A DNA stretch of 64,000 nt from Bacteroidota bacterium (GCA_016124755.1 WGNA01000002.1:295909-359908); one strand, 5' to 3'. Numbered from the stretch's first letter, positions 32,908 to 42,529 are shown. The notes: generated by a model not told the origin, from the letters alone. Program-made: numbers and translations.

Positions 32908-34758
32908 ATGAAGATTGGTGTACGACATATTTCTGTTTTGATCGCTCTGATTATGTTATCGGTTCAGGGGATTGCCAAGCCGGATTTGATAAAGGTGAGC
33001 GGACAAGACTACGATGAATATGTTACCGATAGAGTTGAGTACAAATTAGTTGATGAGCAATGGGAAGCAGGCGGAGTATATTCCGATTCTGGTTGGCACA
33101 GAACCGATAAAAGGGCTTTAAACTTCGGGATGACAGATCAGGGATGCTGGATACGATTGAGGGTGGAGAGTGAGGAGGAATCTTTACTTGAACTTGAATC
33201 ATCAATGATTGAAAAATGTGAATTGTATAAGCGTGTCGGAGCTAAATGTGTTTTGATATCAGAGAAGAATCTTGGATTTATATCAGATGATAAATATTCA
33301 GATGTATATCCAGTTTTTGACATTGTAAAGGAAACTGATAATATTTACCTGTATGTCGAATCAGAAATTGGATTGTCCATTCCATTAGAGATTTTAAGTA
33401 TTAAGCAGTATAGACTTAACTTTACAAAGCGGAATGTAATTTTTGGATTTATTCTTGGGTTATTCGGTGTTATATTTTTTTACAACTTTTCACTTTTTAT
33501 ATTTCTAAGGGTTAGGATGTACCTGTTTTACTGCACTTATGTGTTAGGTATTTTCTTAACACAATCAATACTTACGAGCCTAGGTTTTCGGTACATCGAA
33601 ATCTTGACCGGATCTCTAACGCGATTTGCAATATTTTTTGTCACGACCATAATGTTATCCTCAGCAGGTTTATTTTTAAAGTGGTACTTCAAAGCCGAAT
33701 TGGAAGAAGATAAAACCAGCCGTTACTTACTATTATCTTTTGTCTTCATGAGCTTTTCTTTCCCTTTATTGCCAATTGTTTTACCTGAATATATCGCTTT
33801 TGCAATCTTGAATTTTATTCTAACATTTGGGTCCTTGGTGTGCTTATTTGTTGCGTATAAGTTTGTAATAAACGGAAGTACCAATGCAGTATTTATAGCA
33901 ATTGCATGGACACTACTTTTAATTTCCTCGATCATATATATCCTTAGTACTTTCGGAATATTTGAACATTCATTTATTACAAAGTATAGCATTTTAATAG
34001 GGGCGTCAATTGAAACCGTACTAATCTCACTGGTCTTGGGTAACCGAATCAAAACGATTTTACATGATAAACAAGTTGTTGAAAATGAAGTTAAGGAAAA
34101 AGAAAAGCAGGTTAAAGCGATGGAATCTGAGGTGGCTAAGACAAAGTTAAAAGCGCTTCAAAGCCAAATGAATCCTCATTTTATCTTCAATGCCTTGGAT
34201 TCAATTCATACCTCACTTTTAAAAAGAGATCCTGACAGGGCAGGTGAAATCATACGTCGATTTGCCAAACTCGTTCGGCTCTCCTTGGAACATTCCAGAT
34301 TGGATGAAATTCCTTTGTCGAGTGAGGTGGTGTTTGAGACTCAATATTTTGAAATGGAGAAATTAAAAGGTGCGGTAGAATTCACCTATGAAATTCTCAT
34401 TGATCCGGAACTTGAAAATCTGAATCCGTTAATTCCACCTCATATGGTTCAGCCGATTTGTGAAAATGCAATTAAACATGCATTTAATGATATGGAAAAT
34501 CAGGTGAATCATATTGTGCTATCGTTTGATGCCAATTGGGAAAAAGATCTGGTCGTGGTTTCGGTGTCAGATAATGGATCCGGCTTTAAACGAGTGGTAC
34601 TTCCGGAGTCTCATCGATCATTTGGTTTATCAATCATGAGTGAAAGATTCGATGTTTTAACTCTTCAGGGTCAGAGTTCATCGGTTGAAATAAATCGTGA
34701 ACTCATGCCAAATCCTAATCATGGCACTTACGTAGTAATTTATCTTCCAATGCTTTAA
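32908..34758 (+). CDS. 7TM-DISM sensor histidine kinase (LytS type)
   Basis: This 616-residue protein has a signal peptide (VRHISVLIALIMLSVQGIA), an extracellular 7TMR-DISMED2-like sensory domain (about 30-160) and seven transmembrane helices (about 175-375; NVIFGFILGLFGVIFFYNFS opens the block). A coiled-coil linker (EVKEKEKQVKAMESEVAK) leads to a LytS-type kinase with H-box QSQMNPHFIFNALDSI, N-box ICENAIKHAF and G-box VSDNGSGF. It should sense a small molecule or envelope signal and phosphorylate the LytTR regulator encoded 100 bp downstream. The pair sits between the Fe-S redox operon and the gene at 35728. Confidence 0.93.
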   Translation: MKIGVRHISVLIALIMLSVQGIAKPDLIKVSGQDYDEYVTDRVEYKLVDEQWEAGGVYSDSGWHRTDKRALNFGMTDQGCWIRLRVESEEESLLELESSMIEKCELYKRVGAKCVLISEKNLGFISDDKYSDVYPVFDIVKETDNIYLYVESEIGLSIPLEILSIKQYRLNFTKRNVIFGFILGLFGVIFFYNFSLFIFLRVRMYLFYCTYVLGIFLTQSILTSLGFRYIEILTGSLTRFAIFFVTTIMLSSAGLFLKWYFKAELEEDKTSRYLLLSFVFMSFSFPLLPIVLPEYIAFAILNFILTFGSLVCLFVAYKFVINGSTNAVFIAIAWTLLLISSIIYILSTFGIFEHSFITKYSILIGASIETVLISLVLGNRIKTILHDKQVVENEVKEKEKQVKAMESEVAKTKLKALQSQMNPHFIFNALDSIHTSLLKRDPDRAGEIIRRFAKLVRLSLEHSRLDEIPLSSEVVFETQYFEMEKLKGAVEFTYEILIDPELENLNPLIPPHMVQPICENAIKHAFNDMENQVNHIVLSFDANWEKDLVVVSVSDNGSGFKRVVLPESHRSFGLSIMSERFDVLTLQGQSSSVEINRELMPNPNHGTYVVIYLPML

Positions 34759-34778
34759 AGCGTTCAGCAAGCGTTCAG
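34759..34778 (+). promoter_or_regulatory. Two 9-bp direct repeats resembling LytTR half-sites
   Basis: AGCGTTCAG occurs at 34759-34767 and again at 34770-34778, a period of 11 bp, directly after the kinase stop and 80 bp before the LytTR regulator start. Each copy matches the published LytTR pattern [TA][AC][CA]GTTN[AG][TG] at every position except the second. The usual spacer is 12-13 bp; here it is 2 bp, so both halves still face the same side of the helix. Confidence 0.4.
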
Positions 34779-34858
34779 TTTTATTAAGTACTTTTTGTTT
34801 TTTCAAATAATTATGTAGTTTTACTTTAGATTCTTAAAAAAACCAAAATCCGAATATC

Positions 34859-35644
34859 ATGAATCTATTAAATGTGGCTATTGTTGATGATGAAATTGAC
34901 AACGTCGAAAAAATTTCCAATTACCTGAAAAGAGGTCAGTTGGGTGTGAATGTTTCTGGTGCTTATACCAATCCGTTAGTCGCACTTGAATGTATGAATC
35001 GATCGATGCCCGATGTCGTTCTTCTCGATATTGAAATGCCTGGAATGAATGGCTTTGAATTACTTTCAAAATTAAAGTCGACTGATCTGGAAGTAATATT
35101 TGTAACGGGACATGATCATTATGCCATTAACGCAATTAAATGTGCTGCCATTGATTATTTGTTGAAACCATTTGATGAAAGTGAACTTAACAATGCTATT
35201 GAAAAGGTTAAATACAAATTGAAAAATGGCGGGATCAGAAATGATCGTTTCAAAAAAATAGAATCCACCCGGGAACCGGAAAATAAAATGATCATACCTG
35301 GTACTAATGCGTATGTATCAATAACCCATCAGAACTTACTTTATTTAAAGGCGATCCGTGGAGGTTATACCATGATGTATATGATCGACGGAACCAAAAG
35401 TTTGGCTACAAATCCGTTATTGCATTATGAAAAACTTCTGAGCGATGTGGGATTTTTTCGAAGTCATAAGTCGCATCTAATCAACATGAGGCATGTATCC
35501 TATTTCGAACCCAACTTGCTTTGGACACGCATGAAAGATGGAGAGGAACTTACGTTGGCAACTCGCAGGAAAACTAAATTTCTAAGAATGTGGAAGGCCA
35601 AGCAGAGCGATCCGCATATTTGGGACAAGAACATTTCCATCTGA
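34859..35644 (+). CDS. LytTR-family response regulator
   Basis: This 261-residue regulator has a receiver domain (1-120): acidic pair in VAIVDDEIDNVE, phosphoacceptor Asp in VVLLDIEMPGMNG, and the lysine in YLLKPFDESEL. A LytTR DNA-binding domain (about 145-250) follows, including ENKMIIPGTNAYVSI, FFRSHKSHLINM and LTLATRRKTKFL. Phosphorylated dimers bind paired direct repeats. It follows its likely kinase and a direct-repeat pair that could be its own operator. Target genes are not evident from the window; the neighbours at 35728 or the redox operon are candidates. Confidence 0.95.
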   Translation: MNLLNVAIVDDEIDNVEKISNYLKRGQLGVNVSGAYTNPLVALECMNRSMPDVVLLDIEMPGMNGFELLSKLKSTDLEVIFVTGHDHYAINAIKCAAIDYLLKPFDESELNNAIEKVKYKLKNGGIRNDRFKKIESTREPENKMIIPGTNAYVSITHQNLLYLKAIRGGYTMMYMIDGTKSLATNPLLHYEKLLSDVGFFRSHKSHLINMRHVSYFEPNLLWTRMKDGEELTLATRRKTKFLRMWKAKQSDPHIWDKNISI

Positions 35645-35727
35645 TTAAAACCATAAAGCACATCCTGTGTTCATAAATGATAAATTTCATGATGCGCGAT
35701 TAACATGCATCTGCGAACTTTGACACT

Positions 35728-36225
35728 ATGAACAACTGGAATCTTCTCCGAAAAGAATCGCGGATCTGGCTTTACGGTGCCAATCGCCGGTTCACTTCTT
35801 CCGAATTATCATACATTCAGGATTTGCTCGAAGACTTCTGTTCGTCGTGGGCGGCTCATGGAAAGAAGTTGGATTGTGGCTTTAAAATAATTGGAGATCA
35901 GATTATAGCTCTGGCTGTTGACGAAGCTGTTGAAGCGGCCAGTGGTTGCAGTATCGATTCGTCAGTTGCAGTAATTCGTGAAATTGATAATAAATACAGG
36001 CTTGATATATTCAATCGTCTCCGAACGTATGTTTCAGTTGGTGAGAATAGCCTTGAAACCCTCTCTCTTGATGATGTGAAAAGAAAACTCGCTTCAGCAG
36101 AGTTGCATTCCTATTCACCCGTGGTAAATATGCAGGCTTCGGAGATTCGGCAGATTCGTGAAAATCCTTTTATTCCACTAAAAAATACCTGGCTGGAGCG
36201 CTTTATTGAACGCCAAACTGCTTAA
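35728..36225 (+). CDS. Conserved Bacteroidota protein, often mislabelled 'ABC transporter ATPase'
   Basis: This 165-residue cytosolic protein has no Walker A or ABC signature, so it is not an ATPase despite the usual label. Recognisable conserved features are SRIWLYGANRRFTSSELSYI, a CSSWAAHGKKL segment, and AVDEAVEAASGCSIDSSV, followed by DIFNRLRTYV. Its homologues in other Bacteroidota often sit beside the same two Fe-S redox genes seen at 30224-32749; here a kinase/regulator pair lies between. Function unknown. Confidence 0.65.
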   Translation: MNNWNLLRKESRIWLYGANRRFTSSELSYIQDLLEDFCSSWAAHGKKLDCGFKIIGDQIIALAVDEAVEAASGCSIDSSVAVIREIDNKYRLDIFNRLRTYVSVGENSLETLSLDDVKRKLASAELHSYSPVVNMQASEIRQIRENPFIPLKNTWLERFIERQTA

Positions 36226-36233
36226 CAGTCGAA

Positions 36234-36800
36234 TCAGGTGGTAAGTTTTTCGAGGTATTTTTCGACTGCTTCCGGTACCATAAATTTTACCGATCTTCCG
36301 AGCCGCATATAACTTCTCACCTGAGTAGAAGAGATGTTGAGCATGGGGCCTTTTAGGAGCCGAACTTTCTGATTCTTGGCAAAATCACCACCGGTATTGT
36401 TTTCCCGATTGTAAACGATCAGATCGTATTCCAACAGGATTTTCTCGTGATCTTTCCACTTGTCGAAATGCTGGAGATTATCCGATCCTAAAATCAGCAC
36501 AAATTCTTTATCGGGATGCTTGGAACCCAATTCAAGAAGGGTGTTGTAGGTGTATGAAGGTCTGGGCATGCCGAACTCTACCTCACAGGCTTTGAATTTT
36601 TCCTGTGGTTTAATAGCCAGCTTTACCATCTCAAGACGATCGTTTTCGGGATACAAATCTGCTCCGGATTTCAAAGGGTTTTGAGGTGAAACAACAAACC
36701 AGATTTCTGCCAGGTCAGTTTGATTGAGGATAAACTGTCCGAGTATCAGATGCCCCTGATGAATGGGGTTAAATGAACCAAAAAATAAACCTATCCGCAT
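36234..36800 (-). CDS. nadD: Nicotinate-nucleotide adenylyltransferase
   Basis: This 188-residue enzyme converts nicotinate mononucleotide and ATP to nicotinate adenine dinucleotide in NAD synthesis. The nucleotidyltransferase HxGH motif is in LFFGSFNPIHQGHLILG; EIWFVVSPQNPLK and the C-terminal ISSTQVRSYMRLG (SSTxxR) follow the family pattern. It is about normal length. It lies 3 bp after gmk in the same direction, within a set of genes 36234-42310. Confidence 0.95.
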   Translation of the reverse strand: MRIGLFFGSFNPIHQGHLILGQFILNQTDLAEIWFVVSPQNPLKSGADLYPENDRLEMVKLAIKPQEKFKACEVEFGMPRPSYTYNTLLELGSKHPDKEFVLILGSDNLQHFDKWKDHEKILLEYDLIVYNRENNTGGDFAKNQKVRLLKGPMLNISSTQVRSYMRLGRSVKFMVPEAVEKYLEKLTT

Positions 36801-36803
36801 GGA

Positions 36804-37379
36804 TTATAGGGTCAAAAAATATTGTACAATGCTTTCTGCTTCCGCCAGAGTGTGTGCTAAAATATTATTAACCAGCACAATATCAAATTCTTTCTCAAAC
36901 TTTAGCTCTTTTTGGGCTTTTCCAACACGCTCCTGAAGCTGATGTTCAACCTCAGTTTCCCGTCTTTTAAGTCTTTCCATGAGAACCTCAACGGAAGGAG
37001 GACGAAGGAATATAGCCAATGCCTGTTTCCCATATATCTTCTTGATATTCAGTCCGCCAACAACATCAACATCAAAAATTACTGCGTTTCCGTTCGACCA
37101 GATTCGCTCAACTTCCGACTTTAATGTGCCGTAATAAAGACCTTGATAAACTTCTTCATATTCCAGAAATTCACCCTTTGAAATTTTATTCTGAAAGTCT
37201 TCCCTGCTCAAAAAATAATAATCTACACCATCAACCTCACCCGGGCGTTGTTTGCGGGTTGTTGCGGAAACAGAGAATGAAAGTTTCGGATTCACCTTTA
37301 GTAAGTGGTGAACAACCGTAGTTTTACCCGATCCGGACGGAGCAGAAAAAATAACCAGCTTTCCTGCAGCACTTTCCAT
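36804..37379 (-). CDS. gmk: Guanylate kinase
   Basis: This 191-residue enzyme phosphorylates GMP to GDP. It shows the P-loop in SAPSGSGKTTVVHHLL, the GMP-binding TTRKQRPGEVDGVDYYF, and EEVYQGLYYGTLKSEVE. Length and order are standard. Its start overlaps the yicC stop by one base (TAATG), so translation is probably coupled. Cytosolic, essential in most bacteria. Confidence 0.96.
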   Translation of the reverse strand: MESAAGKLVIFSAPSGSGKTTVVHHLLKVNPKLSFSVSATTRKQRPGEVDGVDYYFLSREDFQNKISKGEFLEYEEVYQGLYYGTLKSEVERIWSNGNAVIFDVDVVGGLNIKKIYGKQALAIFLRPPSVEVLMERLKRRETEVEHQLQERVGKAQKELKFEKEFDIVLVNNILAHTLAEAESIVQYFLTL

Positions 37380-38248
37380 TACAACACGTTCAGACTTTGT
37401 TCCTTGATTTTTTCCAGTTGCTCCTTCATGCGGATTACAATTTCCTGCATTGGTGCATACCCTGCTTTTGAACCGAGGGTATTTATTTCGCGTCCCATTT
37501 CCTGAGAAATAAAACCGAGTGTTTTGCCGCTTCCTTCTTTTTTTAGTTCCGACTTGAACAGATTACAATGTGAAATCAGTCTGTTTTTCTCCTCACTGAT
37601 ATCCAGTTTTTCGAGATAATACATGAGTTCCTGCTCAAATCGATTAGGATCTGAATTGAATTCTTTTTGTTCTTCCACACTGCTTCTGAGCTTTTCTTTC
37701 ATGAAGTCTTTTCGCTCCGATTCGAAAGTTGTGATGGCCGGAATTTCCTTTAAAATTTCTTCGTTGTGCTCACGAAGCATACGGCTCAGTTCATTCCCTT
37801 CTTTTAGTCTAAATTCATCGAATTTCCGAAAGGCCTGTTCCGCGCAATTCAGCACTCCTGCCCAATCCTCATCGTCCAATGAACCTTCATCGGCTTTCAG
37901 TACATCCGGCATATTTACAACCGTTCTGAAAATGTCCTGCGTTGGAGCTTCCAGAGTATCTGCTAATGATTTCAGGGCTGTGTAATAAGCTGTTGCCAGA
38001 GCATTATTCACTTTCACCATAGTTTCTGATCCGGCATTGCGTTCCATGGAAACGGTGCACAACACCGAACCTCTGGTGAGCCATTTCTGAAGTGTTTGTC
38101 TGAGCTCAACTTCCTTCTCACCCAAAACTTTAGGAGTACGAAGATTGAGTTCCAAAAACTTGCCGTTGAGGGATTTGATCTCAACCTTTACCGTAAAATT
38201 TTTTGTGCTGAATTCAGCATTACCGTAACCGGTCATTGATCGCATCAT
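37379..38248 (-). CDS. YicC-family endoribonuclease
   Basis: This 289-residue protein begins MMRSMTGYGNAEF, the invariant YicC opening, and continues with VEIKSLNGKFLELNLRTPK and the C-terminal GREINTLGSKAGYAPMQEIVIRMK. YicC proteins are metal-dependent RNases that cleave small RNAs in E. coli. The next gene, gmk, is a frequent YicC neighbour. The start overlaps the EamA transporter stop by four bases (38245-38248). Confidence 0.92.
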   Translation of the reverse strand: MMRSMTGYGNAEFSTKNFTVKVEIKSLNGKFLELNLRTPKVLGEKEVELRQTLQKWLTRGSVLCTVSMERNAGSETMVKVNNALATAYYTALKSLADTLEAPTQDIFRTVVNMPDVLKADEGSLDDEDWAGVLNCAEQAFRKFDEFRLKEGNELSRMLREHNEEILKEIPAITTFESERKDFMKEKLRSSVEEQKEFNSDPNRFEQELMYYLEKLDISEEKNRLISHCNLFKSELKKEGSGKTLGFISQEMGREINTLGSKAGYAPMQEIVIRMKEQLEKIKEQSLNVL

Positions 38249-39156
38249 TGTGCTCTTTTAAACGTATTTACGAGGTAAACTCCGAAGAAAATCAAGAGGG
38301 CAAAAATAATCTTTTCAGCGGAAAGCTCTAAGTTTCCGAGCGTTATAGCAAGAGAAGTTGCGATTAAGGGTTGAAGATAAATGTAACTGCCAGCCACAAC
38401 AGGAGAAGCCTGTTTTACTGCCCATGCATTTATAAGATAAGCGATGCTGGTTGTGGCAATGGAGACATAAGCGATTGAAATCCAAACACTCGTTGGAAAT
38501 GTTCCGAAAGAGGCCTCACGCAATTCGCTCCATGCAAAAGGCAATACGAAAAACAGAGCAATCAGAAAGGTATATTTTACGACGGTAAGCGCAGCGTATT
38601 TTTGAACGACCCGCTTAACATACACCAAATAAAAAGCAAAACTGGTGGCATTTATTAAGATCATTACATCGCCTTTTGCGCTTTCACCATTAAATTGAAA
38701 AGAGGTTCCTCCAATTAGGAAAAAAGCACCAAATGAAGAAATTATTAGTCCTGCCGTTTGCCACCATTTAATTTCTTCCTTAATGAGCAACCGGGTGAAA
38801 ATGAGTACGAATATCGGGGCATTAAGCATCAGAACTGAAGCATGAAATTCGGACGTGTATGCCAGTCCGTTGAAAAAGAACAACATGTTATTCGCAACTC
38901 CAAAAAATGCTGCAATGGCGATTTCAATAAAATCTTTTCTGTTTCGGATCTTTTCCTGCTTTTTAAACGAACCGATGGTCCAGAATACAATGGCAGCTAC
39001 AATGATCCGGATAAAAATGAAAGCAGATGGGCCAAGATAATCGGGCATTACTTTCTTCGCAATAAAGTAGGTGCTGCCGTAAATCAGTGCAACGAGAAAA
39101 AGCGCGGCATGCACTTTTAGGGGAGTTTTCTTCGATATGTGAAGTTTAGGATTCAA
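38245..39156 (-). CDS. EamA/DMT-family membrane transporter
   Basis: This 303-residue protein has ten membrane helices in two EamA repeats (about 15-145 and 160-295): ALIYGSTYFIAKKVMP, GPSAFIFIRIIVAAIVFWTIG and SPVVAGSYIYLQPLIATSLAI. The last is the hallmark of the family's second repeat. Drug/metabolite superfamily; substrate not predictable. It is overlapped by yicC and lies 3 bp after menC, so it belongs to the same leftward operon. Confidence 0.88.
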   Translation of the reverse strand: MNPKLHISKKTPLKVHAALFLVALIYGSTYFIAKKVMPDYLGPSAFIFIRIIVAAIVFWTIGSFKKQEKIRNRKDFIEIAIAAFFGVANNMLFFFNGLAYTSEFHASVLMLNAPIFVLIFTRLLIKEEIKWWQTAGLIISSFGAFFLIGGTSFQFNGESAKGDVMILINATSFAFYLVYVKRVVQKYAALTVVKYTFLIALFFVLPFAWSELREASFGTFPTSVWISIAYVSIATTSIAYLINAWAVKQASPVVAGSYIYLQPLIATSLAITLGNLELSAEKIIFALLIFFGVYLVNTFKRAQ

Positions 39157-39159
39157 GCA

Positions 39160-40218
39160 CTAATTTAATTCAAATAACAATTTTCCGTGCTCCTCAATCC
39201 ATCGGTAATTCCAGGCGTTTTTTCCATATTTCAATTCCGAATTTTCCTGAATTAATGGGGAAGGGATATTATTTTCATACAGCGATCCCGTTCCCAATCC
39301 TTGTGGCATGTCCGGGTTATATTGTGAGACCCATTGTGCTATTGCATTTAAACCTATGTTAGACTCTAAAGCAGAAGTCGCCAACCAGCCAATGTTCATT
39401 TTTTTAGCTGCTGCAATCCACAAATCTGACATTGAAAAACCACCAATTAATGTAGGTTTAAGAATAATGAAATTCGGATTTATTATTCTTAAAAGAGATG
39501 CCATGTTTTTGGAATTGACACCAATTAATTCTTCATCTAATGCAATTCTGATCTTAGCATCCCGGCAGATTTTAGCCATGCTATCTAACTGACCAGCTTT
39601 TATGGGTTGCTCGATACTGTGGATTTCGAACCGACTTAAATCTTTAATTTTTTCTAATGCATCACCGTTCTCAAATGCGCCATTTGCATCCAGTCGAATT
39701 TCCAGTTTAAAGGCATTGAGGTCTCTTCTGATTTTCTCCAGCATCCTGCATTCGGCATCAAAATCCTGAGCACCGATCTTAAATTTAAGACAACGAAAAC
39801 CCATCTGGAATTTCTGTAATGCCGATTGGTACATATTCTCCACCGAATCCATCCACACTAGGCCATTAATGGTGATTGGAATTCCGTTAGAAAAGGAATT
39901 TGTAAAAATAGAATGATCTTGATTTAATTGCGCAATTGCCGATTCAAGCGCAAAAACGGCGGAGGGTAAATGTTGCCATTCGCTAAAATTAAATGATTCG
40001 CGCCGGAGAAACCATTGTTCTGAAAATTGCTTTAGTTGAATATCAAAATCCGGGAGATCGTCTATACTCAAAAGGGAAAGTGGTCCTGCTTCTCCCCATC
40101 CATATTTGTTTCCTTCGCTGAGTTTAATGAAATAAGCGGTTCTGGTTTCGAAAACATTTCTACTGGTTACAGCTGGTTTTCGAAATTTTAATTCGTATTG
40201 AAAAACCTGTAGTTTCAC
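39160..40218 (-). CDS. menC: o-Succinylbenzoate synthase-type enolase superfamily enzyme
   Basis: This 352-residue protein of the muconate-lactonising/MenC branch has the catalytic KxK in CLKFKIGAQDF. The metal ligands are Asp in IRLDANGAFENG, Glu in SIEQPIKAG and Asp in IALDEELIG; the second catalytic Lys is in FIILKPTLIGG. The reaction dehydrates SHCHC to o-succinylbenzoate in menaquinone synthesis. The assignment as MenC rather than a dipeptide epimerase rests mainly on its position: it overlaps the stop of menA by four bases (40215-40218), so the two are coupled. Confidence 0.85.
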   Translation of the reverse strand: MKLQVFQYELKFRKPAVTSRNVFETRTAYFIKLSEGNKYGWGEAGPLSLLSIDDLPDFDIQLKQFSEQWFLRRESFNFSEWQHLPSAVFALESAIAQLNQDHSIFTNSFSNGIPITINGLVWMDSVENMYQSALQKFQMGFRCLKFKIGAQDFDAECRMLEKIRRDLNAFKLEIRLDANGAFENGDALEKIKDLSRFEIHSIEQPIKAGQLDSMAKICRDAKIRIALDEELIGVNSKNMASLLRIINPNFIILKPTLIGGFSMSDLWIAAAKKMNIGWLATSALESNIGLNAIAQWVSQYNPDMPQGLGTGSLYENNIPSPLIQENSELKYGKNAWNYRWIEEHGKLLFELN

Positions 40219-41117
40219 AATAGCAGTAATAATCCAAAAATTAAAACAGTGAAGACACTTAAAAGCACCATTTGTTTTAATAATTTATTGTAGGCGATAC
40301 GCTGATCCGGCTTACTTTCTAATCCTTTTAATTTAAACCAGTGTAAGATAAATAATGGTAGAATTAGAAATAATGTGAGACTGACGTGTCCTTCGGTTTT
40401 AGTGTAAAAAATAGAGAGGCAGACAAAGGCCGTGAGAATTAAAATTAATTGGTAGAAAACCGCAGTTTTGTTTCCGAGCATAACCGCCAAGGTGATTTTA
40501 TTCTTCGACTTATCATTATCGATATCGCGTATGTTATTTATGTTTAATACGCCGGTACTTAAAAGACCAAATGCTGAACCAGGCAGTAACGAAAGCCAGA
40601 AGTTGCGTTCGATAAACGGATTATTCAAATAATAAATTCCGCAAACCGGAATTAAACCGAAGAAAATAAAAACCGCCAGATCCCCGAAACCCGAATAGCC
40701 GTATGGGTTTTTTCCTGCGGTGTACCAGATTGCAGCTCCAATGCAGGCCAGACCAATTATAAAATACAGCAGAAATTGAAGAGAAATATTTCCGAAAGCC
40801 TGATATAAAAGTGTAATTCCAAAGAGCAAAGACAATCCACCGGCAACCAACATTGCATTTTTTATAACCGACACACTGAGTGATCCCGAGCCCAGTGCCC
40901 GGTCTTCTCTTTCGGCATCAACGCCTTTTGTGAAGTCACCATAGTCATTAGCAAAGTTTGAGAGAATTTGTAACCACACAGCGGTTAGAATGGCCAGTAC
41001 CGTTATTCGCAAATTGTGATTGCCCAAATGCGCTGCTACAATCGCTCCTGTGGCAATGGAAGCAATAGCCAAAGGAAGAGTGCGTAGTCTGGCAGCCTGA
41101 ACCAGTGCTTTAAACAT
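40215..41117 (-). CDS. menA: 1,4-Dihydroxy-2-naphthoate polyprenyltransferase
   Basis: This 300-residue UbiA-superfamily membrane enzyme attaches the polyprenyl chain to DHNA, forming demethylmenaquinone. The first diphosphate-binding motif is NFANDYGDFTKGVDAEREDR near residue 56, the second is NNIRDIDNDKSKNK near residue 194, and SGSLSVSVIKNAM is typical of MenA. About eight membrane helices. It is next to menC, with 2 bp between its start and the end of kbl. It indicates that the organism uses menaquinone. Confidence 0.94.
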   Translation of the reverse strand: MFKALVQAARLRTLPLAIASIATGAIVAAHLGNHNLRITVLAILTAVWLQILSNFANDYGDFTKGVDAEREDRALGSGSLSVSVIKNAMLVAGGLSLLFGITLLYQAFGNISLQFLLYFIIGLACIGAAIWYTAGKNPYGYSGFGDLAVFIFFGLIPVCGIYYLNNPFIERNFWLSLLPGSAFGLLSTGVLNINNIRDIDNDKSKNKITLAVMLGNKTAVFYQLILILTAFVCLSIFYTKTEGHVSLTLFLILPLFILHWFKLKGLESKPDQRIAYNKLLKQMVLLSVFTVLIFGLLLLL

Positions 41118-41119
41118 AC

Positions 41120-42310
41120 TTAGTTTATTACACCTAATTCGCGACCGATCTTGGTGAAAGCATGAATTGCTTTGTCAAGATGGTGCATTTCATGTCCGGC
41201 AGAAACCTGTACACGAATACGGGCCTGTCCTTTCGGTACCACCGGAAAGTAAAATCCAATTACATAAATACCTTCGTCAAGAAGTCTTTCAGCAAAGTCC
41301 TGTGAGAGTTTTGCATCATAAAGCATTATCGGCACAATAGGATGTTCACCCGGTTTTATGTCGAAACCTGCTTCCGTCATTTTAGCGCGGAAATATTTGG
41401 TATTGGTTTCCAGTTTATCCCGCAGATCTGTGGTTTCACTGAGCATGTCGAGTACGGCAATCGAAGCACCGACAATAGATGGAGCAACGGTATTAGAAAA
41501 CAAATAGGGTCTCGAACGCTGGCGAAGCATATCGATAATTTCTTTTCGCCCGGAAGTAAATCCTCCCGAAGCGCCGCCCAATGCTTTTCCTAAAGTGCCG
41601 GTAATTATGTCGATTTTACCCATTACACCCCGATGTTCATGAGTACCTCTTCCGGTCTTTCCCATGAAACCACTGGCATGGCATTCATCAATCATAATAA
41701 GAGCTTTGTATTTTTCTGCCAGCTCAACAATTTTATCTAATTGAGCAATCGTGCCGTCCATGGAAAATACACCATCGGTAACAATTAAACGGTTGTCAAG
41801 ATCCTGACTTTCCTTCAGGCATCTTTCAAGATCATCCATGTTGTTGTGCTCGTATCGGAATCTTTGCGCTTTACAAAGTCGAACTCCGTCAATAATGGAA
41901 GCGTGATTTAAAGCATCACTGATAATCGCATCGTTTTCGCCGAGCAACGGTTCGAAAACACCACCGTTTGCATCGAAAGCTGCAGCATATAAAATCGTGT
42001 CTTCGGTTCCCAGAAAGGTTGAAATTTTAGCTTCCAGTTCTTTGTGAATATCCTGAGTGCCGCAAATAAACCGCACCGAAGACATGCCGTAACCATGCGA
42101 GTCGATGGCTTTTTTTGCCGCGTCCAAAACCCGGGGATGAGATGAAAGACCGAGATAATTATTAGCACAAAAATTAATTACTTCTTTGCCATCCTGCAGA
42201 CGGATATCTGCACCCTGTGGAGTTGTAATAATTCTTTCTTTTTTGAAAAGGCCTGCCTCTTCAATGCTTTTTAATTCGGCAGCAAGTCTCGGTTGAAGCG
42301 TATCAAACAT
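41120..42310 (-). CDS. kbl: Glycine C-acetyltransferase (2-amino-3-ketobutyrate CoA ligase)
   Basis: I start at ATG 42310 ([16 protein letters not shown]), giving 396 residues, the normal family length; the open frame upstream shows no family similarity. It is an alpha-oxoamine synthase with PLP. The conserved points are [29 protein letters not shown], the Asp in [10 protein letters not shown], and the PLP lysine in [12 protein letters not shown]. With acetyl-CoA it makes 2-amino-3-oxobutyrate from glycine, or runs the reverse in threonine breakdown. No threonine dehydrogenase gene adjoins. It is the first gene of the leftward operon toward menA. Confidence 0.93.
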   Translation of the reverse strand: MFDTLQPRLAAELKSIEEAGLFKKERIITTPQGADIRLQDGKEVINFCANNYLGLSSHPRVLDAAKKAIDSHGYGMSSVRFICGTQDIHKELEAKISTFLGTEDTILYAAAFDANGGVFEPLLGENDAIISDALNHASIIDGVRLCKAQRFRYEHNNMDDLERCLKESQDLDNRLIVTDGVFSMDGTIAQLDKIVELAEKYKALIMIDECHASGFMGKTGRGTHEHRGVMGKIDIITGTLGKALGGASGGFTSGRKEIIDMLRQRSRPYLFSNTVAPSIVGASIAVLDMLSETTDLRDKLETNTKYFRAKMTEAGFDIKPGEHPIVPIMLYDAKLSQDFAERLLDEGIYVIGFYFPVVPKGQARIRVQVSAGHEMHHLDKAIHAFTKIGRELGVIN

Positions 42311-42472
42311 GGTAAATCTATTTGCGACAAAATTAGCCATATGCGAGATTCCGCAAGGAAATTTAGGCAGGATGATTACCACAATGTTAAACAGGGAAAA
42401 GAACAGTTTTATCGGAATCACTGAACTAATAGCAGGCTTCCGGGTTTTCAAAGAGTTGCGGTTAAAATAACC

Positions 42473-42480
42473 TACTTTTG
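42473..42480 (+). promoter_or_regulatory. Bacteroidota -7 box for ftsH
   Basis: TACTTTTG fits TAnnTTTG exactly and lies 49 bp before the ftsH start, in the divergent region between kbl and ftsH. The same octamer precedes the TPP riboswitch at 4597. Confidence 0.5.
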
Positions 42481-42529
42481 CCGACATTTAAAAGTGGCCA
42501 ACCCGCGACAGATAACGCTTTAAAGCGAC

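Noticed and set aside
35728..36225. ABC transporter ATPase, the usual label for this family
   Set aside because: There is no Walker A, Walker B or ABC signature motif, so the label is not supported.
42311..42487. N-terminal extension of kbl
   Set aside because: The extra 59 codons carry no family similarity and overlap the promoter region shared with ftsH; the start at 42310 gives standard family length.
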